Shown here: piece by piece, positions 1 to 10,300 of the stretch
Position numbering within the stretch: the stretch's first letter is position 1
Layout: each line of letters opens with the position of its first letter
Assembly: GCA_020796225.1 (NCBI GenBank)
Contig: CM036768.1
Location: 41,118,789 to 41,182,788, forward strand
Source: Arion vulgaris
Lineage: Eukaryota > Mollusca > Gastropoda > Stylommatophora > Arionidae
Length of the DNA stretch: 64,000 nucleotides
Direction of reading: 5' to 3'
The notes under the pieces: model-generated
Told to the model about the DNA's origin: nothing
Databases searched by the model: none
The model's input: only the letters and a program-made list of their open reading frames with translations
Position numbers and translations under genes: made by a program

Positions 1-840
1 CCTGGGGCATTATAGACATTTGGTGCTTGGGGTTGATGCCCTCGCAGTCGGGTATGTGCGCGACCAGCAATCTCTTTTGAGAATGGGTGGAAGCACCTGC
101 GGCACGATACTTTTTTTTTCTTTATGCTTACTATTTCGGAATAGGAGAGTGCCTTGATCCAGACGTAGTGGCTCTTCTCATCCTGATATAGCAGCAGCAG
201 GTCTATGTTGAGGGCTCTATTTTTCTCATCCGAGACGTATAGCGACTGTGGGTAGCACTCCTTCCATATGAGCACATTGACTGATATGATGGGGTTCTGT
301 CTTTCACATTTCCGGATGGCGGTTACCTTCACCGGAAATTCTATACCGTAGAGTTGAGCTCTCCACGTGGGCTCATATTTGGTCACCCCGTATGGATGAT
401 GCCTGTGATCGACTGGATACTTAGTCGATACTATAGCCCACTCGAAGCAGCGGTTATCTTTATTTATAACATTGATCACCGAGTGCTTTGGCACAGTGGT
501 ATTTGTTGGGATCCAGCTATTACCGCAAGCTGGCTGGTAGGGGGAGAATTGAACATCTAGGATCGCATAATTCTCTAGTGCCCACCCTAACCCCTCTCTG
601 CTGAATTTTTCAAACCGTCTAATTATCTCCACTTCCGCTCTTTTCAGCGCGTCAGCGATCTCCTTAGTGTAAGTAATGGGGATAACGCCGCTGTGGAAGT
701 GCGCGCGCGTTTTAATCTCTCCGCCGTCGGCTTCCCTCCTGGCCAGATCGGTGGTTAAGATGATCTTTAAGCTTAGTCCCATCCCCCAATTTCCTTCCTA
801 TCAGAGTGGCCATCTATGTGGTCAGATCATCGAGGCAGAC
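1..840 (-). pseudogene. Maverick/Polinton-type DNA polymerase B, N-terminal region (broken)
   Basis: Read on the minus strand, one frame runs open from about 790 down to about 110. It carries stretches typical of the region ahead of the exonuclease/polymerase domains in Maverick (Polinton)/adintovirus-type protein-primed PolB proteins: a Lys/Glu-rich helix ending in SREGLGWALE, then a Tyr-Gln-Pro block, a segment like INVINKDNRCFEWAI, then IEFPVKVTAI and EKSHYVWIKALS. Further downstream a C2H2-like CRRCFHPFS finger lies in a second frame, and its His...Cys half in a third. The shifts fall at a run of eight or nine A/T near 110-120. The polymerase catalytic part lies outside the window or is lost. 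The family assignment comes from remembered motif order, not a search. This looks like a decayed transposon copy, although a sequencing error in the homopolymer could explain one shift. Confidence 0.6.
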
Positions 841-958
841 CCTCACAACGTGATGTAGCCGTCTCTCTACATAGATCCGGTAGTCCTCCGCCCGCAAGTA
901 AAATTCATAACCGCCCGCATTACCGGCAACTCGCTTCACAATGGTCGCGATCTGGCGT

Positions 959-1261
959 CTACGAATTATACGGCGGGCCGCTATGGCGTAGTGCTGGAGT
1001 CAGCCGCTTCTCAACACCTGCAGACATCAGAGTGACTTCTGCTTGCTCGTTCAGTCTGCGTAGGTATTCCCGCTTGCCGTCGTCCGACATAGCATACCAG
1101 CGCTGGAGTGGATCCCGCCTGGTCTCGGTGCTCTTGCGCGATCGCATCATGAACGCCGCGGTGCGGGCGCTGGAAATTCTCCATACAAGATCTGCCTTTG
1201 CACCTGACGTACGGAGCCCATTTCGTCTCAGTGTGTCTTTGAGCTCGACAACCGAAGGCAT
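959..1261 (-). CDS. SAP-domain ORF of the Maverick-like element
   Basis: A 100-codon minus-strand ORF begins with Met and carries a SAP DNA-binding motif at residues ~5-30, including LKDTLRRNGLRTSGAKADL: two amphipathic helices joined by a Gly-containing turn. The rest is basic and Arg-rich (RSRKSTETRRDP), followed by a short helix. SAP modules bind AT-rich or structured DNA and recur in large DNA transposons and related viruses. The ORF lies directly upstream, in transcription direction, of the PolB-like region at 840-1, and about 20 bp after the Cys-rich ORF at 1579-1283, so all three probably belong to one element. Another frame around 960-800 continues with basic, coding-like sequence, so the true protein may be longer and frameshifted. 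The SAP call is fairly secure; expression is unknown. Confidence 0.55.
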   Translation of the reverse strand: MPSVVELKDTLRRNGLRTSGAKADLVWRISSARTAAFMMRSRKSTETRRDPLQRWYAMSDDGKREYLRRLNEQAEVTLMSAGVEKRLTPALRHSGPPYNS

Positions 1262-1282
1262 CGTCAGTATACTCCTATATCG

Positions 1283-1579
1283 TTAGTCTTCAACTGCAAA
1301 ATTATTTATGGCCATTAGCTCTTCGAAAACCTTAAAACGCTTTCTCGTCCTACGGATGATATTGTGTAGTCGCTTTGCCATCTGCTGCCCTCCGCATTCT
1401 CTACAAAGTTGAGATGTGGCCCGTACTCCCACACCGCATATGAGGCAGGGTTTTGGCTCAAAAGGGCCTTTCCTAAGTAGGGCTCGATGGCGCCAGCATT
1501 GTTCGAGTACGCACTTAATCACACACTGATTAGTCGCACCAGTCATTAGCCAGAGGCACAGATTATTCGCAACGACCAT
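1283..1579 (-). CDS. Cys-rich small ORF, Maverick-like element
   Basis: A 98-codon minus-strand ORF. Residues ~42-64 hold two CxxC-type pairs (CLICG...CRECGG) that look like a zinc ribbon. A strongly basic helix follows (RLHNIIRRTRKRFKVFEE). No family was recognised. It ends about 20 bp before the SAP ORF on the same strand, which suggests the same mobile element. A nucleic-acid-binding role is only an inference from the zinc-ribbon-like cysteines and basic helix. It could equally be the 5' part of the SAP protein separated by a frameshift. Confidence 0.4.
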   Translation of the reverse strand: MVVANNLCLWLMTGATNQCVIKCVLEQCWRHRALLRKGPFEPKPCLICGVGVRATSQLCRECGGQQMAKRLHNIIRRTRKRFKVFEELMAINNFAVED

Positions 1580-1704
1580 TCTCCGTGAGTATGCACTATT
1601 CGTCCTCCAATTATTTCATTTAATTTTAATGCGCTATCGTGATGCGGGTGGGACGGGGGATCATACTTCCGGGCTATGTGGGACCATTTAAAATCGTGTA
1701 TTTG

Positions 1705-2000
1705 ATGGAAACAGGGTGGTTGGGCTATGCGTGCTGGGACCGTGACCCTCTGGGCCGAACCTGGCGGGTCTGGGTCGGGGATGTAGACAGTGTGGTTGGG
1801 TTATGCGTGCTGGGACCAAGATCCCTCTGGGGCCGAACCTGGCGGGTCTGGGTCGGGATTGTAGACCTTGTGGTTGGGTTATGCGTGCTGGTACCGAGAT
1901 CCTCTGGGGCCGAACCTGGTCGGTGGATGTGCAGGTGGTTGCTGGGTACGAGACTCTGAACCTGGTCTTAGAGCAGTGTGGTTGGGTTATGCGTGAGTAG
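1705..2000. repeat. GC-rich ~80-bp minisatellite, about 3.5 copies
   Basis: The phrase GTGGTTGGGTTATGCGTG recurs at about 1710 (one mismatch), 1790, 1870 and 1978. The first three are spaced 80 bp apart and share the intervening text ending in GGGCCGAACCTGGCGGGTC. The array is markedly richer in G+C than its surroundings. It creates overlapping spurious ORFs on both strands, which I do not treat as genes. Confidence 0.8.
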
Positions 2001-2029
2001 ATGTATAACGGGGATAGCAAGTCATCCTG

Positions 2030-3040
2030 ACCGCGGGGATGGGGGAAGGAAGACAGGTTCCCCCAAGTGGTTGGGGTGGCTTGAGAGCTCTATTTTGCAT
2101 CTACTAGCTATGTGTATATTACATTGCAAACCCTGCTTGACTCCAAATATATGGGCATTGTCGTTCCTTTGAATGAAAATGGTAGGGTCGAGATGGGGTT
2201 TGTGCAAAATAGGCAAGGTACATTCTCCATATTAGCTGTCAAGGTAATATCAAAGAAAATAACTATAGAAATGATTTGCAAAGCTAGTAAGATTTGTAGG
2301 TAACAGAACATAATAAATAGATAACGAATATATGTCAACTTGACAGCTAACAGCCGTTTTGACATATGCCTTTCTTTAACTTGTAACTATATTCCACTTC
2401 AACGTACATGAATTAAGTAAAATTTAGCAATAAAAAAAGGACTGCAAAAGTAGGTAAATGCAAATATTTCCTAAGCAACTCTCTGTCACACACAGAACGC
2501 AAAAGTAGTCAATATTACCTCAATAACTCTCTATATCACACATATGCACACGTTCCGCACCAGAGATATACCCAGTCCCTGCATATGCTACTTTTTATTC
2601 GAGTCCCTAGTGTAATAACATAATCATTTTCAATGAAAATAAGTAACTAACATTGCTGTAAAAAATAATAATTCTCTTACCTGATCTACCTTTATAAGCA
2701 CCTAAACTGATTAGTATAAATGCAAAAATATTATATAGATACAGATATATCACATATCTGATTTACTGATTTAAACACAGCCACTTCTCGAGATAAACTA
2801 ACATTAAATCAAATATTGTCAATAATTATTAGCTCAAAGAAGAACTATCAACACATGCAACTGTCTTTTGTGATAATTGCCGCCTCAGCTTTTAAGAGCG
2901 GTATATTACAAAGCGGTTTGTAATATATCGTGTAAATCGTATACATCAATATCGGAATAACACAGATCAATGTAGAAAAGCTTGCCAAGATTTCTAATTA
3001 TTGAATGGTTCAAATTGTATTTTGTTTCCTGCTTATGCCG
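2030..3040. other. AT-rich intergenic stretch, no gene seen
   Basis: No supported coding sequence. It holds a near-perfect hairpin (2902-2927), two similar stretches around 2440-2545 with TCTCTGTCACACACAG-like text, and otherwise AT-rich unique DNA. Confidence 0.5.
2902..2927. repeat. Perfect 11-bp inverted repeat (hairpin)
   Basis: TATATTACAAA (2902-2912) and its reverse complement TTTGTAATATA (2917-2927) flank the four-base loop GCGG. Outer bases CGG/TCG extend partial pairing. It stands isolated in non-coding DNA; a MITE terminus or a cruciform are possibilities. Confidence 0.7.
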
Positions 3041-3426
3041 GCCCCTACCGCCTGATGAGGCCACCTCTCTGTATCATAGTACGGCACGGTCCTGCTTCCT
3101 GTGGTTAGCTGGTTAAACACACTTCTCTCTCTGCCCTCAAGTAACCATGTACAACCGTGTATTGTTCTGTGAACTTTCGGAAAGCAAGAGGTTCCAAGGC
3201 AGACCACTGCTCAGATAGAAGAATGTCTGCAAGACCTCCAAGAAGAACTTTTCTATCTTTCCGAACAAACGGGAAAACTAGCAAGGACCGAGTTGTGTGG
3301 CAAACAGCATCAACTTTTGAAGAGAAACTTTTGGATGATCATGATGGCAAGAGGAACAAGCTCAAAAGAGAGATCATCATAGTAACACACTAGCCTAATG
3401 ACCGTCTGTAAAGCTGAAAAGACAAA

Positions 3427-3495
<69 letters not shown>

Positions 3496-5040
3496 TATAT
3501 TATAGGGCCAAAAATATTTTATATATCATCTGGATGGTAGACAAGACTACAAAATGGCTGGGGGGATAGAGCGGAAACGGCAGGGGGAAAAGAGATAAAA
3601 AAGGGGGATATGGAAACATACAAAAAAACCCCTGACAGATAAGAGACAGGTTTTTATATGAAACCCCCCGGGGGAAATAGAAGGGGGAAGACAAGGAAAC
3701 CTGGAAAGGGAATTCAAAAAAAGGGGAAACAGGGGGGAGATCGGGAAAAAGGGGCCTTCGGGGCGGGTTAACCTTAATTGCAGAACTATGCCTTTAGGGC
3801 GTAGGAAAAAAATACACGTTTTTATAAAACATTAAAACTATTCTTTACCCTTTTTGCCTTCGGCGTTTTCAAAAAAGAGGAGGGAGCGACCTTTTAAACC
3901 GCTTTGTACAAGGTGGAATTTAGGCCTGAAATTTTCAAATCGTTTTTGGGTCGCCCTCTGTGTTTGTTGATCTGGTGATGGTACCATTTGGGGGAGATGT
4001 CTTGTTTAACCTTTTGTATACAAGATTTGCCCGTTGTTTTTTATATATTTTAGCACCACAATGACCCCCTCTTCTTCTGATTTTGTTTTTTCTGATCTTG
4101 TTTGTATCTTTTTGAAAATTTCTAACGTCGCAAAACTTCATCCCCCAAAATTTGGGATTCTTCTTTTCTCATTTGTTGTCAGTGTCCAGGTCTGACACTG
4201 ATAACACAATTTTAAAAAAACTGGGGGAACATCATGTCATTTGGTGTTCATCGTTGTGATTGTTTTCGTTAATTTATTTATCTTACTTACCCTGGGGAGT
4301 AAGGAGAGTTAGTTTCATTTTTGGACAGGGGGCGCGGGTTTGCAGCATGTTTTGCAGGGACTTGAGATGTTATCTGTCCATGTTTTGGCCTGCCTCGTGC
4401 TTGGTCTTGGGGTTCGATTATTGTAGAACGGAGGGAAATTAATGTTTCCCATTCAATTAGATTGACCCACTTGATTTTTTGCTTCTGATGTACTGTATAT
4501 TATGACCACCCTCCTGGATGCCCAGGGGGGGATTTATTAAACAGGTCTGTATTTAGATGAGCTGAGGTGGGTAAGAATGGATGCCTAATAGAGGTGACTG
4601 TTACCCGGGGATGCGCATTTGGACCCCGCAGAGAAGGGGCCCCGGCGCGTCAATGCGGAAATTTTTGCACTCTGGATCCATCCCATCCAGGTGATATTTT
4701 TTCACCCCGATGGCTTTTCAAACGTGGCAACAGATCATCGGGGGTTTACCGACAACAAAACGGCGACCTTTGGGACTGGGGCCCTTTTTCGGGAAAAGAC
4801 ATCGAGCATGACTAGGAGAAACCGCTCCTCGGGTCGGCCGGGTTGAGCAACTGGTTCCCCATAGATCTTCTTTCAGACTCCGATAATATGTTCAACTCAT
4901 TAAATTTGGGAAGATATAATAAAAAGCCGTCCATCGGCGATGAAAATAATCTCAGACGGTACTGTTGCACCTCTCTGGGTGTGCGGGGGGACTGAAGCCC
5001 AATCCTAGAACAGAACCCCGACCACAGGTGGGGCTCATGA
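3040..5040 (+). repeat. Tandem ~2-kb duplication, copy A (homopolymer-expanded)
   Basis: This block matches 5040-7060 in order and orientation at an offset of about 2.0 kb. Shared landmarks include TGTACAACCGTGTATTG at 3148 and 5176, the (TA)n tract at 3428-3488 versus the broken TA tract at 5425-5500, and a LINE RNase H region at ~4560 versus ~6550. Copy A contains many extra G, A, C and T bases in runs (AAACCCCCCGGGGG near 3662) where copy B has ordinary sequence, so every reading frame is destroyed. The pattern suggests either an unpolished assembly duplicate or a decayed tandem duplicate. The 5' kilobase of the unit was not recognised. Confidence 0.7.
3428..3488. repeat. (TA)n microsatellite
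   Basis: An uninterrupted alternating TA tract of about 60 bp inside duplication copy A. The equivalent site in copy B (5425-5500) is shorter and interrupted. Confidence 0.95.
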
Positions 5041-6480
5041 CAGGTTGACATGGGTGTTGTGCTCTGTCTTTTCGCGCGCTCGTTTCTCTGTGACTCAACT
5101 ACTGATATCTCAGCATGTAGGTCCTCTTTGTGTTGTGGTTAAACACACATTTGCTCTTGCCTCAAGTAATTCCATGTACAACCGTGTATTGTCTGTGAAC
5201 TTTCGAAGCAAGTTCAGGCAGACACTGCTCAGATAGAAGAATGTCTGCAAGACTCCAAAGCTTTCTATCTTTCCGAACAAACGGAAACTACTAAGGACCG
5301 AGTTTGTCGCCAACACATCAACTTTTGAAGAGACGTTTTGGATGATCATGATGGCAAGAGGAACAAGCTCAAGGAGAGATCATCTAGTAACAGGTAGCTA
5401 ATGACCGTCTTAAAGCTGAAAAGACTATGATATTATATATGTATATATATATATAGTACTGCCAGTATATATATATATATATATTCTGATATATATTATA
5501 GTGGAAATGATTTAATCTCCATCTGCGTGGTATGACAAGACTAGCAAACATGGAACTTGGGATAGAGTGGACAGCAGCGTGGAACAAGGTAAGGAGCAGA
5601 AGGTGGTGGATAGGATACTCTAAAGAACCTGACAGTATAGGAGACAGGTTCTATATGCACCTCCAGGTAATAAAGTAGGAGACACAGGAACACCTGAAAC
5701 GGAATTCGAAACGAAACAGGGCAGTCTGAAAGATGGCTTCGAAGCGGGCTTTGAGGCCTATTCAGAATCTATGCTCCATTGGAATAGGAAGAAGAATACA
5801 CGTTTATTATACATATATAAAACTGTCTCTATCTTTTTGCCTTTGGTGTCAGTTCAATAAAAGAGTGCACATGGAGCGGCCTCATTATACTTTAAGGTGG
5901 AATTCTAATTAGTGCTGGAAATTTCTGACCTCTGTTTGCTTGGTCGTCCTCTGTGTTGAGTTGCATCTGAGGATGGACCATTTGTGGAGACTGTCTTGTT
6001 GTAACCTAATGTATACGAACATTTGACTTGTTTCTTTATAGTTGTTAGCACCGACATGATCCACTTCACATCAGGTTCTGATTGTGTTCTGACTTTTTTA
6101 TCTTCTTGTAATATTCATAATTCTCGCAAACTTCATGCTACCGTCTGTCCTGATTCTATCTTTCCATTTGTTGTCAGTTCGGTCCGCACTGATAAACAAG
6201 TTGTAAGAAAACTAGAACATCATGCTGATTTAGGTGTTCATCGTTCGTGATTTCTTTCAGTCTAATCTCTTTTGACCACTTAGCATGAGCGATGGGAAGT
6301 TAGTTTTCACTTGACAGTTGTGCCTTGCGGCTCATCAATGCTTTCGCGGACTTGATGTTATCTGTCCATCGTGCTTGGCCTCCTCGTGACTGTGCGTTGA
6401 GTTCGATTTGTAGACACGTGATGGTAGTTAATGGTTCCATTCTAATTAGATGGCTGAGCCATTGATTATTTGCTCGATGT
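5040..6480 (+). repeat. Tandem ~2-kb duplication, copy B, 5' part
   Basis: Partner of copy A without the homopolymer expansions. Around 5200-5390 a coding-like stretch (TAQIEECLQDSKAFYLSEQT in one frame) suggests remnants of a mobile-element protein, but I could not assign a family. A part near 6280-6420 resembles the 190-bp insert at 57460-57649. No intact ORF. Confidence 0.55.
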
Positions 6481-6489
6481 ACTGCTTGC

Positions 6490-7305
6490 ATGGTAGTACA
6501 TCCATCCTGGATGACTAAGGCAGGGATCGTTAAAACAGCTGTCTTGTGGCTGAGCATGGTGAAGAATGATGCCTATATCAGAGGTATACGTACTCAGGAT
6601 GTCGCATACTTGGCACTTTCCTGTAGAATGGCCCCGGCAGCGTCAAGCGGAAATTTTGCTGTGGATCAGTTCCCATCCAGGTGTTGATACTCACCGATGG
6701 CTCTGTCAAACGTGGCAGACAGATCATCGTGGGTTACCGCACAACGAAACGGTAGCACACTTATGAGGACTGCGCACTTCGAGACAACGACATCGGCATG
6801 ACTATGGGTAACGCTGCCTCAGGCTCTGTCAGGATGGCTGAGCAACTTCCCATACGATTCATATCAGACTGGAATATGTTCAACTCATGATTGGAAGTAT
6901 ACGTGTGGAATGGGTGGACATCATTCGGATATCACATCTCAAGAAAATGACTTGGCTGTACACACCTGGACATGCTGGAGTGCGGGGTGACGGGCGTGCT
7001 GACTCTCTTGCAAACAATGCCCCGACTCAAGTGGGTAGAAGTATGGACAGATCCGATATCATCAATGCGGTACGCTCTGAAATGTGTGACATGGCGAAGT
7101 CTCAGACACTCGAACGATCGAGAACTAGGCGTTAAGCTTGAACATGCCAGACAGTGTCGTCTTCGTGGTAGAGAGAAGATATAGTAATCAACTTCTCATG
7201 GGTACTATGAGCAAATGGACTTTGGGATGGCTGCTGCAACGGAGGACAGAGCACGAATGGGAATACCCAATGTGTCATGACGTCGATCACATAACATAAC
7301 ATAAC
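6490..7305 (+). pseudogene. I/Jockey-type LINE 3' end (RNase H and C-terminal region), broken
   Basis: This is the 3' end of the main RNase H-bearing LINE family of the window, best seen at 48.4-50.3 kb. The RNase H part begins near 6680 (the DGS motif region) but is shifted. A clean piece follows at ~6887-7020 (IRISHLKKMTWLYTPGHAGV). The post-RNase H part then carries the SKWTLGWLLQRRTEHEWE block and ends in the family signature GACGTCGATC plus (ATAAC)n at 7281-7305. The catalytic reading frame is broken by several indels. It forms the end of duplication copy B. Confidence 0.75.
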
Positions 7306-8575
7306 TGTTTTTCAGTATTGGTGACATTTGTCCAATCATATGGTTTGCCTTATTACATCTGTGTTGTATTGTCTCTGTAATTCTTCCATTGGATGAGATC
7401 GTGCTGCCTAAATATTAACTGCTCTTGTTTGTTTTAGCTGTTGTTTATCTACAGTAAGTATTCAAAGTAATATATAAAACTACAATGCTTTTTATATTTT
7501 GTTTTGATATCGTTATTTATTTTTACTTTTGGTCTACCAAAAGTCAAAACTTGGCAGGTTGGCACGCATTCGGAACATAAATAATTATGTTTGGAAGTGA
7601 AAATGGACTGCTATTACATTTCAATTCTTCAATTTGTCAATAGCTTTTTGGCAGGATTATAAGATTTATTTTGTAAATATTATATGCATGGGTAAGTCAT
7701 TAAAAAAATTATAAGTTCATGCAAATATAACTCATCGTGTTATTATGTCAAGAGAGTTGATGATGATAAGTCTCCACCAAATTAAAAAGAAAAGTAAATT
7801 AATTAAATTAATGCTAAAAGTAAAAATAAATATTTATAAATTATTAAGATTGATATGATTGATGTAAACGTAGATGTCAGTATACCCATAATGTGAATAA
7901 ATAAATGATGTCGTACTTGTTTGCTGTGAAATAAAATTAAACAGTCGTTCTAGTGCAGCTGCCATGATATCATATATGAATAAGATAAGTAACAAGGTGA
8001 ATGCAGTTGAGTTGGCACGTCGTTGTAGTTGACATTTAATTTTAATTTGATAAATTTATAGTTGATTGATGATTGTCAATAGGTACAATGTACACAATTA
8101 GTAACACTACTAACACATGGTGGATTACCGTGGGCAGATCAAGAAAAAAGTTATATTAAAGTATAATATAGAGTTATTGGTTACTGAACTGAAGTCATAC
8201 TCCATAGTACTCCGGACATACCCATATATATGTATTCTTCTCTCAGCAGACGTTTAAAGATTATAGTGTATACATGCTGATAGTCCCCTGGCTCTCTGGT
8301 TAATGGCCCAACTCCATTATATTATAGTCCATAGTCATTCGGGCCCAGTCCTGCTTGTACAACATGTGATTCCAAACTCCTTGAAATGCTGTGTAGATTC
8401 ATTCCACATCAATTTCTCTGTGCTTATGTAACAGGCGTTCCCTGGTCAACCAAATGCTATCCACTCCCTAATCCATCTTCAACTTCCCAAAGGGTATTCG
8501 TTTGTCCTCTTGTGTCAATCCCAGTGAAGTTCTTGTGACAGAGTCTCTATGTGTATCACATGATCAATTCATCTC
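7306..8575. other. AT-rich unique DNA, no gene seen
   Basis: Lies between two LINE 3' ends. Very AT-rich (for example 7780-7850) with many in-frame stops on all strands. No repeat family or conserved coding phrase was recognised. Confidence 0.5.
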
Positions 8576-9241
8576 CAACGTCTCTTATGTTATGCGATCT
8601 ACGTCATGGCACATTGAGAATTCCCATTCACGCTCTGTCCTCCGCTGCAGCAGCCATCCCAAATTCCATTTGCTTACCATACCCATGAGAAGTTGATTCG
8701 TATACCTTCGCTCTCTACCACAAAGACGACACTGTCTGGCATGTTCAAACTTAACTCCTAATTCTTGTACTCATTCCAGTGTCTGAGACTTGCCCATATC
8801 ACATAAATGAGAGCGTACGCATTGATGACATCGGCTCTGTCCATACTTCTGCCAGCTTGAGTCAGGCATACTTACTGAGAAAGTCAGCACGCTCGTTACA
8901 CATACACTCAGGATGTCCAGGTTTGTACAGCCAAGTCATTTTCTTGAGATGTGATCTCCGAATGATGTCCAACTATTCCACGCGCAGACTTCCAGATTCA
9001 ATCCTTTGAAATATATTCATCGAGTCTGATATGATAATCGTATGGGTTATCTGTTGCTCAGTCACCCATGAGAGAATCCTGGAGGCAGCGGTGATCTCCA
9101 TAGTCATGCTCGATGTCGTTGTCTCGAAAATTCTGCAGTCCTCATGAAGTGTGCTACCGTTTCGTTGCACTGAATAAGCCCACACCGATTTGGTTCCGTG
9201 TCTGATAGAGCCATTGGTGTAGATAATGATATGACCTGGAT

Positions 9242-9570
9242 TGCCCGAGTGGTTACCGGGGCCCAAATTGGGGTGTAAAGAATAGAACCACTGTTATCTG
9301 CCACACATGTCGTAAGAGGCGACCTAGGAGGTTTGGTGTGGGGCTAAATATCCACACCGTAAAAACACTAGATGGCTACAGAATGGAGAGCGAACCTAGT
9401 AAACGCTGGCTGAAACTGGACACATTGCCAAGGATAAGCACCAGAGCTCCAAATGGTGCTGAAGATGTGACGAAACACACCAATGCTAAGGCTGCATGAA
9501 TCAGATTTCCACATGAATATAATTTATGTGGAAATCTGGTACATCTGACTGGGCGGTGATCGCGAGAGAG
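9242..9570 (+). mobile_element. Modular SINE-like insert with TSD
   Basis: It sits inside the minus-strand RNase H region and is flanked by 13-bp direct repeats with one mismatch (9229-9241 ATATGACCTGGAT, 9571-9583 ATATCACCTGGAT). The head GCCCGAGTGGTTACCGGGG resembles the D-arm/A-box of class II tRNAs (Leu/Ser), and the next ~110 bp match the head of the SINE at 45464-45772. The second half (9385-9475) instead matches another dispersed family (27.35-27.6, 31.36-31.53, 44.0-44.2 kb). A hairpin lies near the end (9502-9538). No clear B box was found. Confidence 0.7.
9502..9538. repeat. 13-bp perfect hairpin in the SINE tail
   Basis: CAGATTTCCACAT (9502-9514) pairs exactly with ATGTGGAAATCTG (9526-9538) across an 11-base AT-rich loop, close to the right end of the inserted element. 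Confidence 0.85.
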
Positions 9571-9720
9571 ATATCACCTGGATGGGAGTGCTGATCCACG
9601 AGCGCAAGAATCTCTGCATCTCCACAGCAGTGTCCAAGTGTACTGACAACCCTGGTGTAATCAATCATATCCACTGATGTAGGCATCCATTCTTCTTCAT
9701 GCCTCGCTGTGTCAGAGTAC

Positions 9721-10300
9721 AGACCTCACCATCCAGGATCGCCTTCTTTGAACGCCTGCCCTGTTTTTCGTTTATGGATTTATATGAGGATGATTTGTGT
9801 CTTCAGAAACTCTCAGATAAGTTTTTACCTGTGTGACTTTTTTCTCATGGCCATTTTTAACCAAGAACATAGCACAGCCTACATGAAGTGTCAGATTTTT
9901 TTGGATGGTGGTGCCTATTTCATTTACACTGCAAGCAGTTCTTGGGGGGTTTAGTCATATCTTGTTTGTTTTTCCCAGCATTCTGATCCTTGGGGGTAGT
10001 TGAAGGGGACACAGCTGTGGTATATATTAATCTTAGTGTGGGCTGATATCATGGTGTCAGGGGGTATTTACCTACTGGCCATTACTTTCTCCAGTAATGT
10101 TATAAATTTGGGAAGCTGAGAATATAGTATTAAAAGCCCCAAATAGACTAAACGTTCATTGTTTGACAAGGGGGGTCTGGGATAGAGGGAGGTGCTCACC
10201 CGGGCCCGGTAACCGGTTTTCGCCTGGGGCATTGTTTTTCAGAGATCCCTGATCTTTTTTTGGGGGATCGGTTTAAAGTCCTATGGAGATGGACGAAAAA
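9721..10300. other. Unassigned sequence with homopolymer-expanded text
   Basis: No supported gene. From about 9760 G, T and A runs become unusually common (GGGGGGTTTAG near 9945), the same style as duplication copy A. No family was recognised before the Penelope-like remnant begins near 10300. Confidence 0.45.

Larger units (their letters stand above)
8580..9720 (-). pseudogene. LINE 3' region with RNase H, minus strand, split by a SINE
   Basis: A minus-strand copy of the same LINE family as 48387-50289. An upstream piece (9686-9584) reads up to LVDQHSHPGDI. After the 9242-9570 insert the frame resumes as IIIYTNGSIRHGTKSVWAYS, then ETTTSSMTMEITAASRILSW and IIISDSMNIFQ. These carry the first three RNase H acidic positions (D in TNGS is Asn, so changed; E in MEIT; D in SDS). 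Further on come degraded CPGHAG-like and CPMCHDV-like regions, and the tail GTTATGCGATC... near 8590 (reverse complement of the family end). The Asp-to-Asn change at the first motif and the frameshifts imply it is dead. Confidence 0.75.
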
